DNA of 48,032 nt from Lachnospiraceae bacterium. GTDB taxonomy: Bacteria > Bacillota > Clostridia > Lachnospirales > Lachnospiraceae. The DNA lies in contig JAEEIK010000046.1 in the NCBI GenBank assembly GCA_016281335.1, positions 1-48,032 of the forward strand, in the 5' to 3' direction. The notes under the pieces were generated by a model, which worked only from the letters and a program-made list of their open reading frames with translations, was not told where the DNA came from and made no database searches. A program made the position numbers and the translations under genes. Of the stretch, positions 1 to 7,511 are shown one piece after another (the first letter of the stretch is position 1; the number at the start of each line of letters is the position of its first letter).

Positions 1-141
1 ATCCCACTCGGTCTTATCAAAAGAACCTCTGAGGATGGCACGGCGTTCTCTCTCTTCATCGGATACATCCAGGACTATTATGCTCACATTATCGGCTCCA
101 TAGTGGTCGATATAGGTACTCGCTCCGTTTACATCCAGGAT
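1..141 (-). pseudogene. Guanylate-kinase-like fragment, no start codon
   Basis: The minus strand is open from 141 to the window edge (47 codons) and begins right after two TGA stops, so no start is available. The peptide starts ILDVNGA and continues with IIVLDVSDEERERRA and a following RGSFD. This matches the guanylate kinase fold around its ILDVdxqGA strand, the I-x-I/F-strand and the arginine-rich lid. The N-terminal P-loop half is absent and is replaced upstream by unrelated transposase-type sequence in another frame. What is seen is an open frame with a family-like motif; that it is a truncated gmk-like gene, possibly broken by an insertion, is inference. The rest lies outside the window. 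Confidence 0.45.
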
Positions 142-284
142 TCATCATACTGTTTGATCCATTTCCTCATAGCCGTGTCAGATATATCATTCGCCTGGCA
201 AAACTCTGAAAGCTTTACAGTAGGATTACTTTTGTACTTCTTAACCAGAAACTCTTTCTCCAACGGATTTAGATGTTTACCCAT
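129..284 (-). pseudogene. Truncated transposase N-terminus (helix-turn-helix)
   Basis: A 51-codon frame starts with ATG at 284, preceded by AAAGGAG about 12 bases upstream, and stops at 129. It reads MGKHLNPLEKEFLVKKY, then SEFCQANDISDTAMRKWIKQYDE. This is the N-terminal helix-turn-helix typical of IS3-type OrfA or helper proteins in Clostridia, where the QYDE segment normally continues with a Gly-rich linker and a coiled coil. Here it stops three residues later, exactly where the guanylate-kinase-like fragment begins in another frame. The piece is therefore probably a relic of an insertion sequence. It could alternatively be an intact small DNA-binding protein; I consider that less likely. 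Confidence 0.5.
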
Positions 285-288
285 AATT

Positions 289-369
289 AAAGTGGACTCC
301 TTTCTGGTAGATCATCCTCTTATATTTTAATACATTAAGAGTTTTTTTCTACCGTTCCGTGTCCACTTT
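289..369. repeat. Inverted repeat in a gene-poor stretch
   Basis: AAAGTGGAC at 289-297 is repeated in reverse complement, GTCCACTTT, at 361-369. The arms flank about 63 bases. The left arm lies just upstream of the transposase-type start codon. This looks like an IS end or a remnant of one. Apart from this, I see no gene or RNA in 285-501; a short minus-strand frame in 350-450 is not recognisable. Confidence 0.4.
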
Positions 370-501
370 TAGTGTAGCATCAAACCCAAGAAATCTCCTC
401 TCAAAATGGCAATCTGGCGCATCAAGTTGGGAATGCCTGTTTTGTATATATCATAAGTGCAAATATTGCACCTTTAATCACATGCGAGTGCAGCGTTTAA
501 T

Positions 502-1314
502 TCAAGATTTCTCGACTTTTTTCGTTTTTTTAATCCTATTATAGAATACGCAGATGAAAATCGACATTATCGGGAATGCTGCATAGTCGATCACGTCTCT
601 TGCGGCGGAAACGAATGAAGAAATGGCAGGCTTTGATTCAAACATGAATAGATACCCTACTATTCTTGGTGTCAGGTCCGTAAGCGCATGCAAACACATC
701 GAAAGCAGAAGGTTTCCGGTGCACATATATATCGCTGCCCAAAAGATTCCGATCATCATAGTGGACGGGACTTGAACGAGGGGGTTCTCTCCAAACGCTA
801 TATTAGGAAAATGCGATAACCCAAATATTCCTCCGGATATTAAAACTGTGATGATCCTATGCTTTAGGGTGTCCCTTCGATATACCAAAAGTCCCTTCAT
901 TACCAAACCTCTATAAACAGCCTCTTCATAGTAGCCTGTCGCTACCTGCTGAAGAGCGTTTATACAAAACAGCCCAAGCACTGCTGTCGTAAATGTTCCG
1001 GACGGTATTTTTAGCAGAGGAAGTAAAATATAGATAAACAATGGAAACAGAAGCAGACATACTTTCCATGAAATCTTTTCTCTGAATAGATTTCTAAACC
1101 CTTTCACATCCCCACTTTGCTTATAGAACCGGATCAATAAAACAAGCGCTATAGTTCCAAGAATGCATTTAAGAAAAAAATCTGCAGTATACAAAGTAAC
1201 CTGCTCCGGAAACACATTAAATAAAACCATAGGTATTTCTATCGCATAGAAAACCAACATCAGAATTAGCGCTGACCTTATTGGATGTATTATTTCTTTT
1301 TTAACTTCCGTCAT
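502..1314 (-). CDS. CPBP-family intramembrane metalloprotease
   Basis: A 270-residue multi-pass membrane protein of the CPBP (CAAX protease/bacteriocin-processing, Abi) family. The three family motifs are present: EExxxR at residues 130-135 (EEAVYRG), FxxxH around 164-168 (GLSHFPN) and the last histidine in HALTD at 209. These residues would form the glutamate/histidine intramembrane active site. Hydrophobic segments cover roughly residues 12-34, 46-63, 83-102, 108-124, 155-170, 185-215 and 240-258. In Firmicutes the family processes prenylated or peptide substrates or gives bacteriocin self-immunity; the substrate here is unknown. The ATG at 1314 has GAAGGA upstream. It follows the GNAT gene by 77 bases, the widest gap in this gene run, and is the last intact gene before the degraded left edge. 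Confidence 0.88.
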   Translation of the reverse strand: MTEVKKEIIHPIRSALILMLVFYAIEIPMVLFNVFPEQVTLYTADFFLKCILGTIALVLLIRFYKQSGDVKGFRNLFREKISWKVCLLLFPLFIYILLPLLKIPSGTFTTAVLGLFCINALQQVATGYYEEAVYRGLVMKGLLVYRRDTLKHRIITVLISGGIFGLSHFPNIAFGENPLVQVPSTMMIGIFWAAIYMCTGNLLLSMCLHALTDLTPRIVGYLFMFESKPAISSFVSAARDVIDYAAFPIMSIFICVFYNRIKKTKKVEKS

Positions 1315-1391
1315 TTTTTATCCTTCAACACACACCAATGCAAGAGACCCTTAACGCTTCTTGTATGCAGTCATGTTCCATTTTTATAGTC

Positions 1392-1916
1392 CTAGGTTAA
1401 TTCTTCACGAAAGATTACCGATACATGAGTGATCTTGTTTTCGCTATCTGAATATTCTTTTTCAAAATGCATGCCTATCGACTCTGCAGTTTTGTAGGAA
1501 CCAATGTTTGTATATTTGCAAAATGAATAGAGTGCGGGGTAATCGGTGTTTTCAAAAGCCCAGTCCCGGACAGACGCTGCTGCTTCTTTTGCATAGCCTC
1601 TGCGCTGCTGATCTGCACGTATGTGATAACCAATCTCGGGGAGCATACCACCCTCAATATTCTGAAGGGTCAATCCGCAGTCACCGATCATCTCTCCGTT
1701 ATCTTTCAAACATACAGCCCACAAGCCAAAACCGGTCTCGCGATAGCGGTTCATGTTTCTTTCGATCCAGCTTCTGACTCGCTTATCATCAAAAATATAC
1801 GGGTAATGCTGCATATTGTCTGTGTCGGCGAGGACCTTGTACAATGCATCAAAATCATCCATATTCATTTCGCGAAGAAACAGTCTGTCCGTTTCCAATA
1901 TGATCCTTTGTGTCAT
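1392..1916 (-). CDS. GNAT acetyltransferase, RimJ/RimL type
   Basis: A 174-residue acetyl-CoA-dependent N-acetyltransferase. It opens with the RimJ/RimL-like ETDRLFLREM strand, has the central GDCGLT strand (motif D/A region) and the acetyl-CoA pyrophosphate loop QQRRGYAKEA near residue 103, then the NIGSYKTAESIGM helix typical of the C-terminal half. The length is normal for the family. The start overlaps the stop of the upstream APH-fold gene (ATGA), so the two are translationally coupled. A second, broken copy of this gene lies about 2.4 kb away at 3919-4300. The substrate (ribosomal protein N-terminus, small amine or antibiotic) cannot be told from sequence. Confidence 0.88.
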   Translation of the reverse strand: MTQRIILETDRLFLREMNMDDFDALYKVLADTDNMQHYPYIFDDKRVRSWIERNMNRYRETGFGLWAVCLKDNGEMIGDCGLTLQNIEGGMLPEIGYHIRADQQRRGYAKEAAASVRDWAFENTDYPALYSFCKYTNIGSYKTAESIGMHFEKEYSDSENKITHVSVIFREELT

Positions 1917-2830
1917 TTACAAAACTCATCCATAGCTTCCTGCCACTTGTTTAGCCAATAAAACTGACCGTCTATAAACCCTTCATCTATGCAGTCTACT
2001 CCATATATCTCAAGGATTGTGGCCTGTAGTTGAAAATGTCTGATTGCAACCCAGTAGGGAAAAGAAATAATTTCTTCACGACTAAGTTTATGATATTCCG
2101 AATAGCCTGAAAGAAATTTCCGATACACGTCCTCGGTAAGCTTGACATCTTCCTGCTTCAGATTAAAATAGTCCGTCATATCACACATGACCATAACATC
2201 AAACATAAGCGGTGCCTTGCAAGCAGTATCAAAATCCACAATGTATATCTTCCCATCCTTATTCTGTAACAGATTTCCTCTGTGCAGATCTCCGTGACAA
2301 TTTCCCTGCGGAAGATTCTTAACCTTATCCCAAAGGCGTTCTCCCAATTCTTCGTACTCAGCAATGCGCGGGTAATTCTTTTTGCGAAGAAAACCAAGGT
2401 ATCGATCTATAAAGAATTCTTTACCATGGGATACAAGCTCTGCAGGGTAATTCTCCATAAGCTGATGAAATCTTCCAACCAATGCTCCGACCTCCACGGG
2501 ACACGTTTCCAATTCCGGCTCTTCCCCATCAATGAATTCCATAAGAACGATCAGTTTTTTCTCACCGTCAGATTCCGTTTCAAAAATGGCATCTCCACTC
2601 TTTGTAAGTATCATTTTAGGTACCGGGAATCCGTTCCTTTCAAGATATCTCATAATAGATACAGACTGTCTTGCTGTATCTGAAAAAGCAGATCCTATGA
2701 CCTTAAGCAGATATTTATTCTTACCGGTCACAACATATGTATGACCGCCGCCTTCTCTTAAGAATTCCAAAGAAGGGGATTCTATTCCATAATTAAATGT
2801 CAATATATCTTGTAAAGTCTTTTCATCCAT
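1913..2830 (-). CDS. APH-fold small-molecule kinase
   Basis: A 305-residue aminoglycoside/choline-kinase-type phosphotransferase. The catalytic loop HGDLHRGN occupies residues 179-186 (Asp181 base, Asn186 metal ligand), followed by the metal-binding DFD at 199-201. The ATP-site lysine is likely Lys43 in YLLKVIG. A C-terminal helical part completes the fold, so the protein looks intact. Family members phosphorylate aminoglycosides, macrolides, homoserine, choline or fructosamines. Nothing here fixes the substrate, and a resistance role should not be assumed. It is coupled by ATGA to the GNAT gene downstream and lies 22 bases after the next GNAT gene. Confidence 0.85.
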   Translation of the reverse strand: MDEKTLQDILTFNYGIESPSLEFLREGGGHTYVVTGKNKYLLKVIGSAFSDTARQSVSIMRYLERNGFPVPKMILTKSGDAIFETESDGEKKLIVLMEFIDGEEPELETCPVEVGALVGRFHQLMENYPAELVSHGKEFFIDRYLGFLRKKNYPRIAEYEELGERLWDKVKNLPQGNCHGDLHRGNLLQNKDGKIYIVDFDTACKAPLMFDVMVMCDMTDYFNLKQEDVKLTEDVYRKFLSGYSEYHKLSREEIISFPYWVAIRHFQLQATILEIYGVDCIDEGFIDGQFYWLNKWQEAMDEFCK

Positions 2831-2852
2831 GATTGAAGTCCCTCTTCCCGCA

Positions 2853-3374
2853 TCATCCTTTGATCACGTAAAATCTGTATAGTTCTTCTTTCTCATCATC
2901 GATATCCTTATACATCTTGGTTTCCATCAATTCAAATCCACATTTTTCAGCCGCCTTCCACGATGGTATATTGATATCTTTAATCGTTGCTATCATTTCC
3001 TTCTCATGATAGTGATCGAAGAAGTATGAAATATAAGCCTTCATTGCTTCACTAACATACCCTTTTCTCCGATAGTTTGTACCTGCAAAATAACATATAC
3101 CTATTTTATCCGTGTCCTCATAATACGTGCATCCAACGTTTCCGATCACTTCACCCGAAGACTTAAGTATTACGGTGCACGGTATATAATCAGCTCTCGG
3201 ATCATCCATTTCTGTAAGTTCAACCGCTTCTTTTATCCAGTTTTCAGCCCAGTCATAAAAATTCTCATCAAACCCTATTTCGGCAAGGCTACCATCTTTT
3301 GCCATTTCAGCGTATGCTTTTTCATCACCATGTTGAACAGATCTTATAATTGTTCTTTCAGTTTCTATATACAT
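2853..3374 (-). CDS. GNAT acetyltransferase
   Basis: A 173-residue GNAT protein. ETERTIIRSV opens the fold, VIGNVGC forms the central strand, and NYRRKGYVSEAM near residue 105 is the acetyl-CoA-binding loop (R-R-K-G-Y). It ends with the NIPSWKAAEKCGFEL helix-strand. It belongs to the same RimJ/RimL-like superfamily as the gene at 1392-1916 but is clearly a different member, not a recent duplicate. It starts two bases after the stop of the P-loop kinase gene, so co-transcription is very likely. The substrate is unknown. Confidence 0.87.
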   Translation of the reverse strand: MYIETERTIIRSVQHGDEKAYAEMAKDGSLAEIGFDENFYDWAENWIKEAVELTEMDDPRADYIPCTVILKSSGEVIGNVGCTYYEDTDKIGICYFAGTNYRRKGYVSEAMKAYISYFFDHYHEKEMIATIKDINIPSWKAAEKCGFELMETKMYKDIDDEKEELYRFYVIKG

Positions 3375-3376
3375 TT

Positions 3377-3886
3377 CTATTGTCCCTCTGATTGTTTTGC
3401 TATCGAACCGTATATTTCTTGAACGATAGTCTCCTGCTCTTTCTCAGCAGTAATAGTCATCTCATCAAGAATATCAGAATAATCCTTATCGACCCACCAT
3501 TCTCTCATTGTCTCTTCATCAAACTCTCTGCACTTGGCTCGCGTCTTATGACGCTTTATGGTCTCTTCAAAAGGGATGTCAAAATAGTAGGCATAAATGT
3601 TATTTCCGTATAGGTCTTTTGCCAGTTCAAACAGAGACCTATACCAATCAGCAACCAGAATTCCTTCCAGAATAACAGTTTCACAGTGATTTCTTCCATA
3701 AAGAAGCAGTTCTTTTAACATAGGCAACGCCCTGGTATCCGGACCGTCTTTAACCATAAGCATTTCTCGCCTTATGACGTCTTGAGATATAAGCAGAGTA
3801 TTGCTCCCTATCTTTTTCTGTAATTCTCTGGCTATAGTCGTTTTCCCACTTCCGGAATTACCTCGAAGTATGATCAATTTACACAT
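3377..3886 (-). CDS. P-loop kinase, zeta-toxin/shikimate-kinase-like
   Basis: A 169-residue small-molecule kinase of the AAA_33/zeta-toxin-like P-loop group. Walker A GNSGSGKTT sits at residues 9-17. LLISQDVIRREML follows (a substrate/magnesium aspartate) and a lid helix with HKTRAKCREFDEE carries the arginines. VILEGILVADWY is the second core strand. Many Firmicutes encode this type as a lone kinase of unknown substrate. It resembles zeta toxins (UDP-GlcNAc kinases) in fold, but no epsilon-type antitoxin gene is adjacent, so a toxin-antitoxin reading is not supported. Confidence 0.83.
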   Translation of the reverse strand: MCKLIILRGNSGSGKTTIARELQKKIGSNTLLISQDVIRREMLMVKDGPDTRALPMLKELLLYGRNHCETVILEGILVADWYRSLFELAKDLYGNNIYAYYFDIPFEETIKRHKTRAKCREFDEETMREWWVDKDYSDILDEMTITAEKEQETIVQEIYGSIAKQSEGQ

Positions 3887-3918
3887 CTATATCAATTCCA
3901 TTCTTACTATCACTCTGC

Positions 3919-4300
3919 TTACATCACTTCTTCACGGAAGATTACCGATACATGGGTGATCTTGTTTTCGCTATCAGGATATTCTTTTTCAAAATGCATA
4001 CCTATCGATTCCGCGGTTTTATAGGACCCGACGCGTCTCACCCTCAATATCCTGAAGTGTCAATCCGCAGTCACCTATCATCTCACCGGTATCTTTCAAA
4101 CATACTGCCCACAGGCCAAAATCATTCTCACGGTAGCGGTTTATGTTTCTTTCGATCCAACTTCTGACTCTCTTCTCGTCAAAAATGTATGGATAATGCT
4201 GCATATTATCTGTATCAGAGAAGATCTTGTACAATGCATCAAAATCATCCGTATTCATTTCGCGAAGAAACAGTCTGTCCGTTTCCAATAGTTTTCTCAT
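3919..4300 (-). pseudogene. GNAT acetyltransferase copy with internal deletion
   Basis: This is a second copy of the GNAT gene at 1392-1916. The first about 85 residues align almost without gaps (both have MQHYPYIFD and VRSWIERN). At about 4029-4038 an unrelated stretch of about 10 bases replaces 146 bases of the intact copy, a net loss of 137 bases, which is not a multiple of three. Reading therefore shifts and stops at 4019 after TRRVL. The 3' end of the gene (from about 4029 down to a TAA at 3919) is still clearly recognisable in the other frame, ending EEVM rather than EELT. The acetyl-CoA loop is lost, so the 93-residue product should be inactive. Confidence 0.85.
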
Positions 4301-4301
4301 T

Positions 4302-5099
4302 TCACACTTTCTTTCCCTGCAGGATCATGGAGAGCGGATATCCACTATGATCTATTGCAGAAAAACCACCGCTGATATCATGATCAAACTCCCGGAGTCC
4401 CGTGATTACAATTCCGTTATTACACATCCCGGATATTATCTCTGACATCGAATGAGTAAAATCAGTAAACGTCTTCGAATGATAATTCTTCAGCGTCATA
4501 TAATACATTCCGCCATTCCCTGTCCATTCATGCTCAAAATAAGAAAAGTGGCATTCTATCCTATGCTCCGGATCAAACTCAGCATCACCTTCAGTAGCCA
4601 GCATATTCGTGCAGGGATGCTGTTCGTTGATCACGATCACAGCTCCGGGTTTCATGCATTTTGCTACGATCGCGAAGAAACGGTTCAGATCTTCAAACCA
4701 GCATAGTGCTCCTATAGTGATGATCACAATATCAAACTGTTCTTTGAAACGATCATCGATATCATAGATATTTACAGCTTCAAATGTACAGGGCAGATTC
4801 AGTTCTTTTGCTTTTTCATTCGCAAAAGCGACCTGATTTTCGGCAATGTCAAAACCTACGCCCTTCAAGGCCTTGCCGCTTTTTACCAGAGAAAGCAGCT
4901 CCCGGCCATTGTTACAACAGAACTGACCGATGACCTTTCCCTCTGTATCGATGTTTCGTAAAACATCAACCATTTCTTTTTCAAAAAACGGGTACTCTTC
5001 ATTCTGTATTTTCTCTGTAATATCAGCACCCCAGGATGCGTCTCTCTTATCAAAGGCCTCTTCCCATGCTGCTTTATTTCCTTCAATATACTTTTCCAT
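4302..5099 (-). CDS. Class I SAM-dependent methyltransferase
   Basis: A 265-residue Rossmann-fold methyltransferase. Motif I is atypical: VIGQFCCNNGRELLSL replaces the usual glycine-rich E/D-x-G-x-G-x-G, as in a known subgroup of Firmicute methyltransferases. The acidic residue after strand 2 is in GVGFDIAENQ. The post-III region is CMKPGAVIVINEQHP. The ATG at 5099 is chosen because AAAGGTG lies six bases upstream; a GTG nine bases further out (5108) is possible. The C-terminal half, with NYHSKTFTDF, resembles small-molecule methyltransferases. The target is unknown. It lies directly upstream of the GNAT pseudogene (1 base apart). Confidence 0.85.
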   Translation of the reverse strand: MEKYIEGNKAAWEEAFDKRDASWGADITEKIQNEEYPFFEKEMVDVLRNIDTEGKVIGQFCCNNGRELLSLVKSGKALKGVGFDIAENQVAFANEKAKELNLPCTFEAVNIYDIDDRFKEQFDIVIITIGALCWFEDLNRFFAIVAKCMKPGAVIVINEQHPCTNMLATEGDAEFDPEHRIECHFSYFEHEWTGNGGMYYMTLKNYHSKTFTDFTHSMSEIISGMCNNGIVITGLREFDHDISGGFSAIDHSGYPLSMILQGKKV

Positions 5100-5123
5100 A
5101 TAATTCACCTTTCTTTAGCACTG

Positions 5124-6404
5124 TTAAGCGAATCTGCAAAATGAGCCACTAACCCCGTCCCCAAGAGATTGTTCCACAGTCAGTGCTGCAGCATATAGTC
5201 TGCACTCGTCCGTGCCGTACAGCATTACCCCCTGTCTCACACCGTTTGTATCAAGGCTTCTTCCGGCGACAGTGATCGTCGGCAGGCCGCAGAGATGATT
5301 GACGTATGTCGGACCGGTGATCAGCACAGCATCGTAATCGGAGATTTCCTCCGTAATCCGTTGTATCTCATTCGCACGGGATTTCATGGCCTTTTGGTAT
5401 TCTTCCTCTATAATGGCTTCCTGCGATTTATCGTATAATGCTCCCTGCAGCAGATCATATCCGTACTTCATCATCGTGTCCGGATGTGCCTCAAAGTATT
5501 CGATAATTTCTTTAAGCGTCTTAAGCTTTGCTTCGCTCTTCTTCAGATATTCCTCTATCCCCTGACCAAACTCACGTTTCATAATTGCGGGAAGCTCAGG
5601 TGTCGGCGGATCATTAAGCTCAGAGATCTCCGCGCCGTTATTCCTGAGAGTCTTAACCAGCTTATCAAGGAATCGTCTTTTCTCCTCCGGATTCATGTCG
5701 GAGTTGGCTGTATTTACGGCAATCCGAAGCTCTCCTGCAGGAGCCGGTTTTATCTCCGGCAGCGGCTCATCCCGCATGGCAGAATACAGTTTAAGGGTAT
5801 CGCTTACATTTTGCGCCATTGCTCCCGCACTATCGAAAGTCTTTGAGATCGGAATGATTCCCTCCTGTGAAAGAGTACCGGCCGGAGGTTTTAATCCGCA
5901 GATTCCGTTTCCCATAGCACAGGCGGTTACCGAGTGGCAGGTATCCGTTCCCACCGCCATCGGTACGATTCCGGCAGCTACTGCGACAGCCGATCCCGTT
6001 GAAGAACCAAGGGGGTCGAGCTCCGCTTTCACTGCATGTATTACCTGCCCGCCACGTGAACTGTACCCGCCGGGCATCTTCGTTGAAACATAGTTTGCGA
6101 ACTCGGTCATATTGCTCTTACCTATGATGACGGCACCGTTACGGCGGAGATTCCGAATGACCGGAGCATCGCCTTTAGCAATATTATCCGCTAAAGCCAA
6201 ACTTCCGGCAGTTGTATGAAAACCTTGAACATCGATATTATCCTTCACAAGAATCGGTACTCCGAGGAGCGGAAGGCGTTGCGCATTTTCTGTATGTTCG
6301 TAATGTTCTGCAGCTGCAGTCTCATCAAGCTCCGCTATGCAGTTCAGTCCTTCTTTCCCGCCGATTTCTTTTGCTAAGCTGATTGCCTCTGAAATTGTGA
6401 TCAT
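5124..6404 (-). CDS. Amidase-signature hydrolase with altered GGS motif
   Basis: A 426-residue amidase-signature enzyme related to GatA and fatty acid amide hydrolase. The Ser-cisSer-Lys triad is present: Lys54 in VPILVKDNID, Ser134 in PLGSSTGSA and Ser158. The spacing Ser134 to Ser158 (24) equals that of characterised members. The segment around the nucleophile reads GTDTCHSVT instead of the usual GTDTGGS, so the two glycines that shape the oxyanion hole are Cys and His. The C-terminal LCGLPTITVAG strand is present, and the protein is slightly shorter than GatA. No gatB or gatC is near, so it is not the tRNA amidotransferase subunit; it is probably a free amidase of unknown substrate. TGAGGAAG lies six bases before the ATG. 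Confidence 0.86.
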   Translation of the reverse strand: MITISEAISLAKEIGGKEGLNCIAELDETAAAEHYEHTENAQRLPLLGVPILVKDNIDVQGFHTTAGSLALADNIAKGDAPVIRNLRRNGAVIIGKSNMTEFANYVSTKMPGGYSSRGGQVIHAVKAELDPLGSSTGSAVAVAAGIVPMAVGTDTCHSVTACAMGNGICGLKPPAGTLSQEGIIPISKTFDSAGAMAQNVSDTLKLYSAMRDEPLPEIKPAPAGELRIAVNTANSDMNPEEKRRFLDKLVKTLRNNGAEISELNDPPTPELPAIMKREFGQGIEEYLKKSEAKLKTLKEIIEYFEAHPDTMMKYGYDLLQGALYDKSQEAIIEEEYQKAMKSRANEIQRITEEISDYDAVLITGPTYVNHLCGLPTITVAGRSLDTNGVRQGVMLYGTDECRLYAAALTVEQSLGDGVSGSFCRFA

Positions 6405-6415
6405 TTATTTCTTCC

Positions 6416-7219
6416 TCACTTGTTGCTCGGGCCTAAGGTGCAGAGCTTTCCTCTCAAGACATATCCGATTTTTTCATAACAGGCATTTGATGCCACATAG
6501 TCTGCATTGGTATAAAGCATAGGTATGCAGCCGGAATCCTTAACTATCTTTGTGACCTGATAAACAAGATTTTCCGCATAATGTTTTCTGCGGTATGCCT
6601 TTTGTGTATATACCATATTGAGTGAAGCCATATCTCCTGTAGGCGCGTACTGACAACTTGCTATTTTTCTGCCCTGATCATTTACCCAGAAATACAGCCT
6701 TCCCGTCTTGGCACAATTCTCAGCATCCTGTCGATATTCCGTGATGCTCTTCTTGTCTATTTCCACTTCTTCATGAAACAGCTCAAGGAAATCAACAAGA
6801 TCATCCACATCCTCTTCCGTGCATTTACGAATATTCCCATCCACCTCCGACTTAGGCGGGATCGGGTTCAGACAATCATATGCATACATATTCATCGTAA
6901 TCTTAAGAGCTAGCTTGTCATCTGCAGCTCTGTTTATAAAATACTCAGCAAGTTCATACTTAAGATTAAATGTATGCTCCCCATCAAGTAAGCCATTCTC
7001 TTTTACAAGCTGATAAGCCTTCTCATACTCTTTATCCGATGCATCATCCGGAGTCCATATCCATACCGGATAAGGTACACCCGTATAGCAGATAATAAGC
7101 CTCTTATGATCAGTTAGGATCAAGCTGCATTCAGCACCGATGATCCTTCGCATTACAAAAAACGTGTACCTGTCTCTTTCTAACAGTTCGTAATCTCTCT
7201 CATCAATACGATTATCCAT
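6416..7219 (-). CDS. Two-domain GNAT-type acetyltransferase
   Basis: A 267-residue protein. The N-terminal about 125 residues form an alpha/beta domain of the type that precedes GNAT domains in Firmicutes (RIIGAECSLILTD, CYTGVPYPVWIWTPDD). The C-terminal GNAT domain runs from about 130 to 262: IASCQYAP central strand, YTQKAYRRKHYAENLV acetyl-CoA loop, MLYTNADYVASNACYEKIGY closing helix-strand. In the loop the usual glycine (R-x-x-G-x-A) is His, so cofactor binding may be altered. It starts 24 bases after the small hypothetical gene and ends 11 bases before the amidase start. The substrate is unknown. Confidence 0.82.
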   Translation of the reverse strand: MDNRIDERDYELLERDRYTFFVMRRIIGAECSLILTDHKRLIICYTGVPYPVWIWTPDDASDKEYEKAYQLVKENGLLDGEHTFNLKYELAEYFINRAADDKLALKITMNMYAYDCLNPIPPKSEVDGNIRKCTEEDVDDLVDFLELFHEEVEIDKKSITEYRQDAENCAKTGRLYFWVNDQGRKIASCQYAPTGDMASLNMVYTQKAYRRKHYAENLVYQVTKIVKDSGCIPMLYTNADYVASNACYEKIGYVLRGKLCTLGPSNK

Positions 7220-7243
7220 AGACAGCCTCTTTTCCCGAACAGT

Positions 7244-7504
7244 TCAATATTCCACCTTGACCGTGTCAAGCTCATAGATATCCTTAAAACGTTTCTCGTC
7301 TTCCGAACTTCTGATCAGCATTACCTCGGTAAAATGTCCGTCTGCCTTATTCTTGAAACCTGCGACTTTCTCTCCCGTACAGATGGAACTTCTTATGACT
7401 GCATACTGTGTCTCGGGATCATACTTTATGATCTCCCTGAGATTCTGTTCATAAGAATTCATTTTTTTACTAAATAACATCGATCCTATCTTTGATATAA
7501 TCAT
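7244..7504 (-). CDS. Small conserved-looking hypothetical protein
   Basis: An 86-residue soluble protein with no motif I recognise. It has a short basic N-terminus (MIISKIGSMLFSKKMNSYEQ) followed by a compact alternating sequence with YAVIRSSICTGEKVAGF and EVMLIRSSEDEKRF, suggesting a small alpha/beta or beta-rich fold. It lies 7 bases after the methyltransferase stop and 24 before the next start, so it is part of the same transcript. Codon use looks like its neighbours. It may be a regulatory or accessory protein for either neighbour; there is no direct evidence. Confidence 0.65.
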   Translation of the reverse strand: MIISKIGSMLFSKKMNSYEQNLREIIKYDPETQYAVIRSSICTGEKVAGFKNKADGHFTEVMLIRSSEDEKRFKDIYELDTVKVEY

Positions 7505-7511
7505 TTTTATC

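Noticed and set aside
1913..2830. Antibiotic resistance gene (APH) reading, together with nearby GNAT genes
   Set aside because: The fold is clear but the substrate is not. The same motifs occur in choline, homoserine and other kinases, so a resistance claim is unsupported.
3377..3886. Zeta-type toxin of a toxin-antitoxin pair
   Set aside because: P-loop and general fold agree, but there is no antitoxin-like small gene next to it; neighbours are GNAT genes.
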